Shown here piece by piece: positions 1 through 5,191 of a stretch of DNA of 5,191 bases (the stretch's first letter is position 1; every line of letters begins with the position of its first letter). Position numbers and translations under genes: made by a program. The stretch is taken from positions 1 through 5,191 of the forward strand of contig CAMJAZ010000158.1 of NCBI GenBank assembly GCA_946403735.1. Reading direction: 5' to 3'. The notes beneath the pieces are model-generated. The model did no database searches and was not told where the DNA came from. It saw only the letters and a list, made by a program, of their open reading frames with translations. The DNA comes from an uncultured Selenomonadales bacterium. Lineage in GTDB: Bacteria > Bacillota > Negativicutes > Selenomonadales > Selenomonadaceae.

Positions 1-59
1 CATTATTAGTGGCTGTTTATAAACTTAAATGAAGTAGGGGCGCGCAAGGACGCGCACCC

Positions 60-106
60 GCCCGCGTAAATCGCGTGATGCGATTTCAGCGGGCTGTTTT
101 CTTTTT
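60..106 (+). terminator. Terminator-like G+C-rich hairpin with T-rich tail
   Basis: The left arm is 60-65 plus 68-74 and the right arm 80-86 plus 89-94. Six outer pairs (60-65 with 89-94) and seven inner pairs (AAATCGC at 68-74 with GCGATTT at 80-86) are separated by a 2x2 internal mismatch. The loop is GTGAT. A T-rich tract, TGTTTTCTTTTT, follows at 95-106. This has the form of an intrinsic terminator for a gene left of the window. The interrupted T tract and the odd G+C-rich flank at 38-59 leave open that it is part of a dispersed repeat element. Confidence 0.5.
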
Positions 107-111
107 CCTAC

Positions 112-126
112 CTTTTGCGCCAAAAG
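112..126. repeat. Small inverted repeat CTTTTG-CGC-CAAAAG
   Basis: Six perfect base pairs (112-117 with 121-126) enclose a 3-base loop, right after the T-rich tail of the preceding hairpin. The segment from about 97 to 130 is rich in TTTTC and CAAAAG blocks. It resembles one arm plus a truncated second arm of a longer palindrome. Role unknown. Confidence 0.4.
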
Positions 127-295
127 AAAAATTAGTTCATAAAAAAATATAAAAATTTTATAAACGCAAAATCTATTAGCTACTCTTAATTATACAACTT
201 CCCTTTCCAAAATTTTTTCTTTATTTATAACAAATTTTTGAAGATTTTGCAAGCATAAATTTTTCAGTGATTTTTCATTTATTTTTTCAATAACC

Positions 296-324
296 TTGCC
301 AATCAAAATTTAATCAGCTATAAT
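296..324 (+). promoter_or_regulatory. Sigma-A type promoter of the ABC/peptide gene run
   Basis: A -35 box TTGCCA (296-301, five of six to consensus) and a perfect -10 box TATAAT (319-324) are separated by exactly 17 bases. The DNA upstream of the -35 is extremely A/T-rich, which would suit an UP-like element. A start of transcription near 331 is inferred, giving a leader of about 36 bases. It is the best promoter visible in the window and probably serves the whole run to the terminator after trpS. Confidence 0.8.
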
Positions 325-366
325 TTCAACGGCATAAAATTTTTTTAATTGAAGGAGAGATTTAAA

Positions 367-1197
367 ATGTTAATGAAAAAAATTTTTTTAGTGGCGATGT
401 TGCTGACCACTATGATTTTCACAGGTTGTGGCGGCGGTGATAACGCTACTAAAACTGACGGCGCTAATGCTGACGGTGCAAAAAAAATTGTTGTCGGTCT
501 TGACGACGAATACCCGCCAATGGGCTTTAAGAATGACAAAAATGAAATTATCGGTTTCGACGTTGACTTAGCGAAGGCGGCGGCTAAAAAACTTGGTCGT
601 GAAGTTGAATTTAAAGCTATCGACTGGAATAGTAAAGAGGCTGAATTAAAATCTGGCAGAATTGACGTACTCTGGAACGGATTGGACATTACGCCTGAAC
701 GTAAAGAAAATATGCTTTTCAGCGATCCTTACATGGACAATCGCCAAATTATTTTTATTCGTAAAGGCGACGACGCTAACGCGAATATTTCAGATGAAAA
801 TGGTTTAGCTGGAAAAGCTGTTGGTACGCAGGCTGGTTCAACTGCTGAAGCTTACATCACGGGCAACGACGCGCTGAAAAATTCTTTCAAAGATTTCAAA
901 ACTTACGGCGATTACATTAGCGCATTTATGGATTTAGAAAATGGCAGACTTGACGCGGTTGTCTGCGACGAAATTGTTGGACGTTACTATATGGCGAAAC
1001 ACGCTGATAAAATTGACGCTATTAACGTAGTTGTTGGACCTACTAGCGAATTTGGTATTGCGTTTGCAAAGGAAAATACTGCATTGCGTAACGAAGTGCA
1101 AAAGGCGTTTGATGAAATTGTTGCTGACGGTACGGCAAAGAAAATTTCTGAAGAATGGTTTGGCGCTGACTTGATTAAAGTTAAAAATCAGCAGTAG
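367..1197 (+). CDS. Amino-acid ABC transporter substrate-binding lipoprotein (family 3)
   Basis: This is an extracytoplasmic receptor that captures a polar amino acid and hands it to the membrane permease. It has 276 residues, normal for SBP_bac_3. Residues 1-21 form a lipoprotein signal peptide (Lys-Lys, hydrophobic core, then IFTGC with the lipidated Cys at 21; Phe at -3 is slightly off the usual lipobox). A Gly/Asp/Ala-rich tether follows to about residue 38. The family 3 signature lies at 63-76 (GFDVDLAKAAAKKL). TPER at 109-112 carries the Arg that in HisJ/GlnH-type proteins binds the ligand carboxylate, and Asp201 (VVCDE) fits the residue that binds the amino group. I chose ATG 367 because AAGGAG (352-357) lies 9 bases upstream; the upstream in-frame TTG at 349 overlaps this site. 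ATG 373 is possible. The exact substrate cannot be read from the sequence. Confidence 0.93.
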   Translation: MLMKKIFLVAMLLTTMIFTGCGGGDNATKTDGANADGAKKIVVGLDDEYPPMGFKNDKNEIIGFDVDLAKAAAKKLGREVEFKAIDWNSKEAELKSGRIDVLWNGLDITPERKENMLFSDPYMDNRQIIFIRKGDDANANISDENGLAGKAVGTQAGSTAEAYITGNDALKNSFKDFKTYGDYISAFMDLENGRLDAVVCDEIVGRYYMAKHADKIDAINVVVGPTSEFGIAFAKENTALRNEVQKAFDEIVADGTAKKISEEWFGADLIKVKNQQ

Positions 1198-1207
1198 AAA
1201 GTAAAAT

Positions 1208-1260
1208 CTACAAGCTACAGGCTAATGAGCTACAAGCTACAAGCTACAAGCTACAAGCTA
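1208..1260. repeat. Tandem 7-bp repeat, unit CTACAAG
   Basis: The units are CTACAAG (1208-1214), CTACAGG (1215-1221), a degenerate 8-base unit CTAATGAG (1222-1229), four perfect CTACAAG units (1230-1257) and a partial CTA (1258-1260). The array fills most of the spacer between the binding-protein gene and the peptide gene, and ends one base before the peptide gene's AAAGGAG site. It is not translated. No known protein-binding function can be assigned. Confidence 0.9.
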
Positions 1261-1276
1261 AAAAGGAGTGATTAAA

Positions 1277-1459
1277 ATGAACGCGGCAATTAGGAAGGAT
1301 GAAATTTTAACTGACGAACAACTTGACGACGTGACAGGCGGCGCTCCTGATTACGTTGCCTACTTTAAAGCGGCTAAGGAGGCGGGAATTGATACTTCCA
1401 AAATTCGCGTCGACGGCATTTTAGGTATTGTTAGTTTAGATAATCCGCATAAACGTTAA
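1277..1459 (+). CDS. Double-glycine leader peptide precursor (bacteriocin-like)
   Basis: This gene encodes a 60-residue peptide. Residues 11-22, LTDEQLDDVTGG, match the double-glycine leader of class II bacteriocins and related exported peptides: hydrophobic residues at -12 (Leu11), -7 (Leu16) and -4 (Val19), an acidic stretch, and Gly-Gly at -2/-1. In that family a C39 cysteine-peptidase ABC exporter cuts after Gly-Gly. Here that would release residues 23-60, a 38-residue peptide with no Cys or Trp, an Ala/Lys-rich aromatic first half (APDYVAYFKAAKEAG), a short hydrophobic patch (GILGIVSL) and a basic end (HKR). The start is ATG 1277, 8 bases after AAAGGAG (1262-1268); the in-frame GTG at 1268 overlaps that site. 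The stop lies 11 bases before the permease start, so the two are surely co-transcribed. Without an exporter or immunity gene in view, the function (bacteriocin, signal or RiPP precursor) is inference. Confidence 0.72.
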   Translation: MNAAIRKDEILTDEQLDDVTGGAPDYVAYFKAAKEAGIDTSKIRVDGILGIVSLDNPHKR

Positions 1460-1470
1460 AGGTAACGTGA

Positions 1471-2115
1471 ATGGAAAAATTTTTTGAAATGGCGCTACTC
1501 ATAATGGAGGGCGCAGAAGTTACGTTACAAATTTTCGTCGTGACTTTAGTTTTAAGCTTACCGCTAGGTGCATTAGCGGCGCTTGGCAGAATCTCAACTT
1601 TTGCGCCGCTAAGGTACTTAATGGAATTTTACGTATGGATAATGCGCGGCACGCCGTTGATGTTGCAACTTTTATTCGTCTACTTCGCGTTGCCGATGGT
1701 TGGAATAAAACTTTCTGACGTAGCGGCGGCACTTTTAGCATTCACGCTGAATTACGCGGCGTACTTTGCAGAAGTTTTCCGCGCAGGTATTCAAGCTATT
1801 CCGCGTGGACAGTACGAAGCGGCGAAGGCGTTGGGACTTAAACATTGGCAGATGATGCGCTACATAATTTTCCCGCAAGTTCTGCGCGTCGTCTTGCCGC
1901 CAATTTCAAATGAAACAATTAACCTTGTGAAAGATACGTCGCTGATTTACATTTTGGCGATGAACGACCTTTTACGCGTGGCTCGAACGATTGTTCAACG
2001 TGAATTTGATATGACACCGTTTTTAATCGCAGGTATTTTCTACTTAGTAATGACGGCTGTTTTGACTTGGGGATTTAAAAAGTTGGAGCAACGTTACGGT
2101 TCATACGAAACCTAA
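1471..2115 (+). CDS. Polar amino-acid ABC transporter permease (HisM/GlnP type)
   Basis: This is an inner-membrane permease of the His/Glu/Gln/Arg/opine class that forms the import channel. It has 214 residues, typical for the family. It shows membrane segments at about 15-39, 53-78, 81-103, within 130-165, and 184-202. RGTP (59-62) followed by LMLQLLFVYF is characteristic of this class. The cytoplasmic EAA loop that contacts the ATPase is intact at 116-135: it begins EAAKALG and ends IIFP. The start ATG 1471 has AAAGG (1458-1462) 8 bases upstream, overlapping the stop of the peptide gene. Its partner receptor is almost certainly the lipoprotein at 367-1197. The ATP-binding subunit that normally follows is absent: the next gene is a cell-wall amidase. 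It must be encoded elsewhere or shared. Confidence 0.95.
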   Translation: MEKFFEMALLIMEGAEVTLQIFVVTLVLSLPLGALAALGRISTFAPLRYLMEFYVWIMRGTPLMLQLLFVYFALPMVGIKLSDVAAALLAFTLNYAAYFAEVFRAGIQAIPRGQYEAAKALGLKHWQMMRYIIFPQVLRVVLPPISNETINLVKDTSLIYILAMNDLLRVARTIVQREFDMTPFLIAGIFYLVMTAVLTWGFKKLEQRYGSYET

Positions 2116-2118
2116 TTT

Positions 2119-2146
2119 GAATTAAGAATTTAGAATTAAGAATGTA
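2119..2146. repeat. Tandem 7-bp repeat, unit GAATTAA
   Basis: Four consecutive 7-base units run without gaps: GAATTAA (2119-2125), GAATTTA (2126-2132), GAATTAA (2133-2139) and GAATGTA (2140-2146). They occupy 28 of the 47 bases between the permease and amidase genes and end two bases before the amidase Shine-Dalgarno site. The sequence differs from the other two spacer arrays, but the period and placement are the same. Confidence 0.8.
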
Positions 2147-2148
2147 AA

Positions 2149-2165
2149 AGGAGGGTTAAAACTTG
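2149..2165 (+). promoter_or_regulatory. Strong ribosome binding site fixing a TTG start
   Basis: AGGAGG (2149-2154) is a full Shine-Dalgarno core. Eight bases later comes TTG (2163-2165), which opens a normal signal peptide. The next in-frame ATG (2205) lies inside the hydrophobic core of that peptide and has no ribosome binding site. TTG is therefore the supported start of the amidase gene. Confidence 0.85.
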
Positions 2166-3500
2166 TATCAAAAAATATTGCTGGCTCTCCTTTTGGCATT
2201 TTTAATGAGTTCAGTATTTGTCGAGGCGGCGTCACGTCCTGCAAGCGTACAAAATCTTCGGTACAGTAACACTGGCGAAAAAGTTAGAATCGTGCTTGAC
2301 ATTACTAAAGAATGTGATTACAAGGAACTTTACCTTGAAAATCCTTCACGATTAATCGTCGACCTTGAAAACGCCGTACTAAGTTCAAGCGTACAAAAGG
2401 AACATCTTGTAGGTTCGCCGCTTGCCAATCGAATAAGAATTGGGCAGTTTAACTCAACTACTGTTCGTGTCGTCGTTGAAAGTATGGCGGAGATAAATAT
2501 TTTCTGGCTTGAAGGTGGACCTAGCGGTTGCCGAATGGTTATTGACGTTATCGAAGTTCCCAGCGTGTTCCAAAATGAAAAGCCTAAACCGTCAACGCCT
2601 TCTACTCCGTCAACACCATCTACGCAAAATCCTTCACAAAAAGATGATGAATTGAAAGCTAGAGAAGAGCGGGCGCGTAAAGCTAAAGAAGAGCGTGAAC
2701 GTAAAGAGCAGGAAGAAAAAGAGCGTAAAGCTAAGGAAGAAAAGGAACGTAAGGCTAAGGAAGAAAAAGAGCGTAAAGCTAAGGAAGAAAAAGAACGTAA
2801 GGCTAAAGAAGAGCGTGAACGTAGGGCTAAGGAAGAGCGCGAACGTAGACAACATCAACAACCTACTACGCCGAGTGGTCCTACTTCGGAAGTTGACAAA
2901 GACTTAGAAAAATTGATGACGCTTAAAGGTAAAATCATTGCGATTGATCCAGGTCACGGCGGCAATGATGCTGGCGCTATTGGTCCTAGTGGCGTTATGG
3001 AAAAAACTGTTACGCTTAACGTTGCATTGGAACTTGAAAAACTTTTGAAGGCTGAAGGTGCTACCGTCATAATGACGCGGCGTACTGATAAAACTGTTTC
3101 GCCTGCGGGCGCGAAGGCATCAGCTATCGAAGAACTTCAAGCGCGTTGTGACATTGCTAACAATGCAAAGGCTGACATTTTCATTTCAATTCACGCCGAT
3201 AGTTTCACGAATTCAACTGCGCGAGGAACTACTGGCTACTACTACGGCGAGACAGAAGGTCCTAAATCGATAAGGCTTGCTGATTGCATACGTAAGGCAC
3301 TTTGCGATCAGATTAAAACGCCGAGTCGTGGTACTAAGCCTTGCAACTTCTACGTGGTACGAAATACCGATATGGCGGCGACTTTGATTGAACTTGCCTT
3401 CATATCAAATCCCGAAGAAGAAAAGTTAATGTCATCTCCTGAAGGCGTCTTAAAATGTGCGCAGGGAATTTTTGACGGTATCGAAGACTTTTTTGGTTAA
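2163..3500 (+). CDS. N-acetylmuramoyl-L-alanine amidase, AMIN + Amidase_3
   Basis: This is an exported zinc amidase that cuts the bond between MurNAc and the L-alanine of peptidoglycan stem peptides, for cell separation and wall turnover. It has 445 residues. Residues 1-23 form a signal peptide (likely cut near VEA-A). An AMIN domain at about 28-132 would localise it to the wall or septum. A Pro/Thr/Ser linker (TPSTPSTPST) and a charged repeat helix (164-229) follow. The Amidase_3 domain occupies about 255-445. The zinc and catalytic residues are all visible: His265 in DPGHGG, Glu280 in MEKTVTLN, His344 in SIHAD and Glu410 in IELAFISN. The enzyme looks complete and active. The E. coli AmiC family has the same AMIN-amidase order, but I do not assign a symbol. 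The long charged spacer is the odd part. No terminator separates it from its neighbours. Confidence 0.95.
   Translation: MYQKILLALLLAFLMSSVFVEAASRPASVQNLRYSNTGEKVRIVLDITKECDYKELYLENPSRLIVDLENAVLSSSVQKEHLVGSPLANRIRIGQFNSTTVRVVVESMAEINIFWLEGGPSGCRMVIDVIEVPSVFQNEKPKPSTPSTPSTPSTQNPSQKDDELKAREERARKAKEERERKEQEEKERKAKEEKERKAKEEKERKAKEEKERKAKEERERRAKEERERRQHQQPTTPSGPTSEVDKDLEKLMTLKGKIIAIDPGHGGNDAGAIGPSGVMEKTVTLNVALELEKLLKAEGATVIMTRRTDKTVSPAGAKASAIEELQARCDIANNAKADIFISIHADSFTNSTARGTTGYYYGETEGPKSIRLADCIRKALCDQIKTPSRGTKPCNFYVVRNTDMAATLIELAFISNPEEEKLMSSPEGVLKCAQGIFDGIEDFFG
2652..2843 (+). repeat. In-gene 24-bp tandem repeat coding an 8-residue charged unit
   Basis: Eight consecutive octads cover residues 164-227 of the amidase. 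The core unit is RKAKEEKE, with RKAKEERE, RRAKEERE and more divergent first copies. At the DNA level the central copies (2724-2819) are nearly identical, with CGTAAAGCTAAG and CGTAAGGCTAAG alternating. The predicted structure is a continuous, highly charged helix linking the AMIN and catalytic domains. Such arrays can gain or lose copies in frame. Confidence 0.9.
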
Positions 3501-3503
3501 TTA

Positions 3504-4593
<1,090 letters not shown>

Positions 4594-4596
4594 AAA

Positions 4597-4610
4597 TTTT
4601 TGTACAAAAA
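4597..4610. repeat. 14-bp perfect palindrome TTTTTGTACAAAAA
   Basis: This is a perfect palindrome centred on GTAC, three bases after the trpS stop and just before the terminator stem. The 10-mer TGAAAATTTT also occurs twice around it, at 4591-4600 (covering the stop codon) and at 4621-4630 (in the terminator loop). It could be a side product of A/T-rich sequence or a secondary structure accompanying the terminator. Confidence 0.5.
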
Positions 4611-4615
4611 AATTT

Positions 4616-4643
4616 GCCGCTGAAAATTTTGGCGGCTTTTTTT
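4616..4643 (+). terminator. Intrinsic terminator after trpS
   Basis: GCCGC (4616-4620) pairs with GCGGC (4632-4636). The stem can extend inward by two G-U and two A-T pairs to a 3-base loop. Seven T bases follow directly (4637-4643). This is a textbook Rho-independent terminator. It ends the run of genes that starts at the promoter near 296 and separates it from the small secreted protein gene. Confidence 0.9.
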
Positions 4644-4730
4644 ATAAAGTTTAATGGAATTTAAATTTTATTTTCGCGCTAAATTTTTCGATAAAACACT
4701 GTAATTTTATTTTGAAAGGTGTATAATCTT

Positions 4731-5141
4731 ATGAAGTTGAAAAAAATTTTAAGCGCGATGATTATGGGCGCATTTATTTTTAGCGTATCGGCGTCTAGCG
4801 TCAACGTTGCAAGCGCGGCAATTTCCAACAGCGATATTAAAAAGGCGCAGGATAAATACGACAGGGCGCGTGATGCTAAAGATAAAATTGACGACGTGAA
4901 AAACGGCAGATTAGGTAACAGGAATAACGACAAAAATAAACCGCCTGAACCACCGAAAGATGAAAATGGCAATCCACTTCCTCCACCTGATAGAAATGGT
5001 GACAACTCCAATGATAAACGTAGTGGCGATAATTCTAACCGTCCCGAGCCGCCGAAAGATGAAAATGGTCGTCCACTTCCTCCGCCCGATAAAGATAAAT
5101 CTGAAACTGATGAAAATAATTCAGAAAGTCAACGTCGTTAA
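4731..5141 (+). CDS. Small secreted proline-rich protein, unknown function
   Basis: I do not recognise this 136-residue protein. Residues 1-29 form a signal peptide: a Lys-rich start, a hydrophobic core, and ASA before Ala30. It is therefore exported, without a lipobox or membrane anchor. Residues 31-57 are a charged, probably helical segment (SDIKKAQDKYDRARDAKDK). The rest is a low-complexity hydrophilic tail containing two copies of a 17-residue Pro-rich motif (71-87 and 104-120; common core PEPPKDENG-x-PLPPPD), with Asn/Asp/Ser-rich stretches between and after. There are no cysteines. I chose ATG 4731 because it gives a proper signal peptide; AAAGG at 4715-4719 is 11 bases upstream, a little far. 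The in-frame GTG at 4719 overlaps that site. It lies beyond the trpS terminator, so it should have its own promoter. None is convincing. It may be a wall- or matrix-associated protein. Confidence 0.75.
   Translation: MKLKKILSAMIMGAFIFSVSASSVNVASAAISNSDIKKAQDKYDRARDAKDKIDDVKNGRLGNRNNDKNKPPEPPKDENGNPLPPPDRNGDNSNDKRSGDNSNRPEPPKDENGRPLPPPDKDKSETDENNSESQRR
4941..5090 (+). repeat. Duplicated 51-bp proline-rich coding motif
   Basis: Two copies, 4941-4991 and 5040-5090, are offset by exactly 99 bases (33 codons). They encode PPEPPKDENGNPLPPPD and RPEPPKDENGRPLPPPD. The DNA copies share the stretch GAAAGATGAAAATGG and differ mainly at third codon positions, so the duplication is not very recent, or the protein motif has been kept by selection. 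Confidence 0.85.
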
Positions 5142-5172
5142 TCCAATAAATTTTATATCAATTTAGATTTTC

Positions 5173-5188
5173 AACCCTTGCAAGGGTT
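5173..5188. repeat. Perfect 16-bp palindrome, possible terminator stem
   Basis: AACCCTTGCAAGGGTT is perfectly self-complementary. It lies 31 bases after the stop of the secreted-protein gene and can fold as a stem of five to seven pairs. The window ends three bases later (TAT), so any T tract is cut off. It could be the gene's terminator or a binding site or recombination site; the sequence in hand does not decide. Confidence 0.5.
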
Positions 5189-5191
5189 TAT

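Larger units (their letters stand above)
1..366. other. Non-coding region upstream of the amino-acid ABC genes
   Basis: I find no gene here that I can support. The first 32 bases are open in one frame (ending in TGA at 30-32) and could be the tail of an upstream gene, but about nine codons are too few to judge. Positions 38-106 are unusually G+C-rich and fold into a terminator-like hairpin, and 112-126 form a small inverted repeat. From about 127 to 295 the sequence is strongly A/T-rich with no visible riboswitch, T-box or tRNA. The last part holds the promoter (296-324) and Shine-Dalgarno site (352-357) of the binding-protein gene. The predicted 5' leader from about 331 to 366 is too short for a structured riboswitch. 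Confidence 0.7.

Noticed and set aside
325..366. Riboswitch or T-box leader for the importer
   Set aside because: The predicted leader is only about 36 bases and shows no stable stem or specifier-loop features.
345..689. Minus-strand open frame opposite the binding-protein gene
   Set aside because: It lies opposite a well-recognised family 3 binding protein and shows no recognisable protein features.
1208..1260. CRISPR array
   Set aside because: The repeat unit is only 7 bases and the units are contiguous, without unique spacers. It is a simple tandem repeat.
2634..2861. Minus-strand open frame rich in Phe, Leu and Ser
   Set aside because: It is the mirror of the Lys/Glu/Arg repeat in the amidase, with no start context. 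It is an artefact of the repeat's codon content.
4722..4727. Perfect TATAAT between the ribosome binding site and ATG of the secreted-protein gene
   Set aside because: As a -10 box it would start transcription at about the ATG itself and lose the ribosome binding site. The matching -35 position (about 4699-4704, CTGTAA) is poor. It is most likely a chance A/T-rich match.
4679..5011. Minus-strand open frame with Gly/Ser-rich start opposite the secreted-protein gene
   Set aside because: Its Gly/Ser-rich start is the mirror of the Pro-rich codons on the + strand, and the + strand gene has a signal peptide and ordered protein motifs. No support on the minus strand.

Overview
The window reads as a piece of a low-to-moderate G+C, diderm Firmicutes-type chromosome, most likely Negativicutes (Selenomonadales). 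This is inferred from the mix of a Firmicutes-style tryptophanyl-tRNA synthetase, an AMIN-domain cell-wall amidase, Gram-positive-like Shine-Dalgarno sites, TTG starts and very A/T-rich spacers. No 16S or marker gene is present to prove it. All five genes are on the + strand and share a similar codon style (frequent GCG, GAC, ACG, CGT).

Layout. Positions 1-366 are non-coding: a G+C-rich terminator-like hairpin (60-106), a small inverted repeat (112-126), A/T-rich DNA, and a near-consensus sigma-A promoter (TTGCCA-17-TATAAT, 296-324). The promoter drives a run of five genes: a family 3 amino-acid-binding lipoprotein (367-1197), a 60-residue peptide with a double-glycine leader (1277-1459), an amino-acid ABC permease (1471-2115), an AMIN/Amidase_3 N-acetylmuramoyl-L-alanine amidase (2163-3500) and trpS (3580-4593). 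No terminator is visible inside the run; a clear one follows trpS (4616-4643). A separate small secreted proline-rich protein follows (4731-5141), and the window ends in a perfect 16-bp palindrome (5173-5188).

How the parts fit. The binding protein and permease are two of the three parts of a polar amino-acid importer; the ATPase is not in the window. The most interesting gene sits between them: a small peptide whose N-terminus matches the leader cut by C39-peptidase exporters at a Gly-Gly site, which would release a cysteine-free 38-residue peptide. No exporter or modifying enzyme is visible nearby, so its function is open.

A second unusual feature is non-coding. Three of the four spacers inside the gene run are built largely of imperfect 7-bp-period tandem repeats of different sequence, each ending at most two bases before the Shine-Dalgarno site of the next gene. 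The amidase also carries an eight-copy, 8-residue charged repeat between its two domains.
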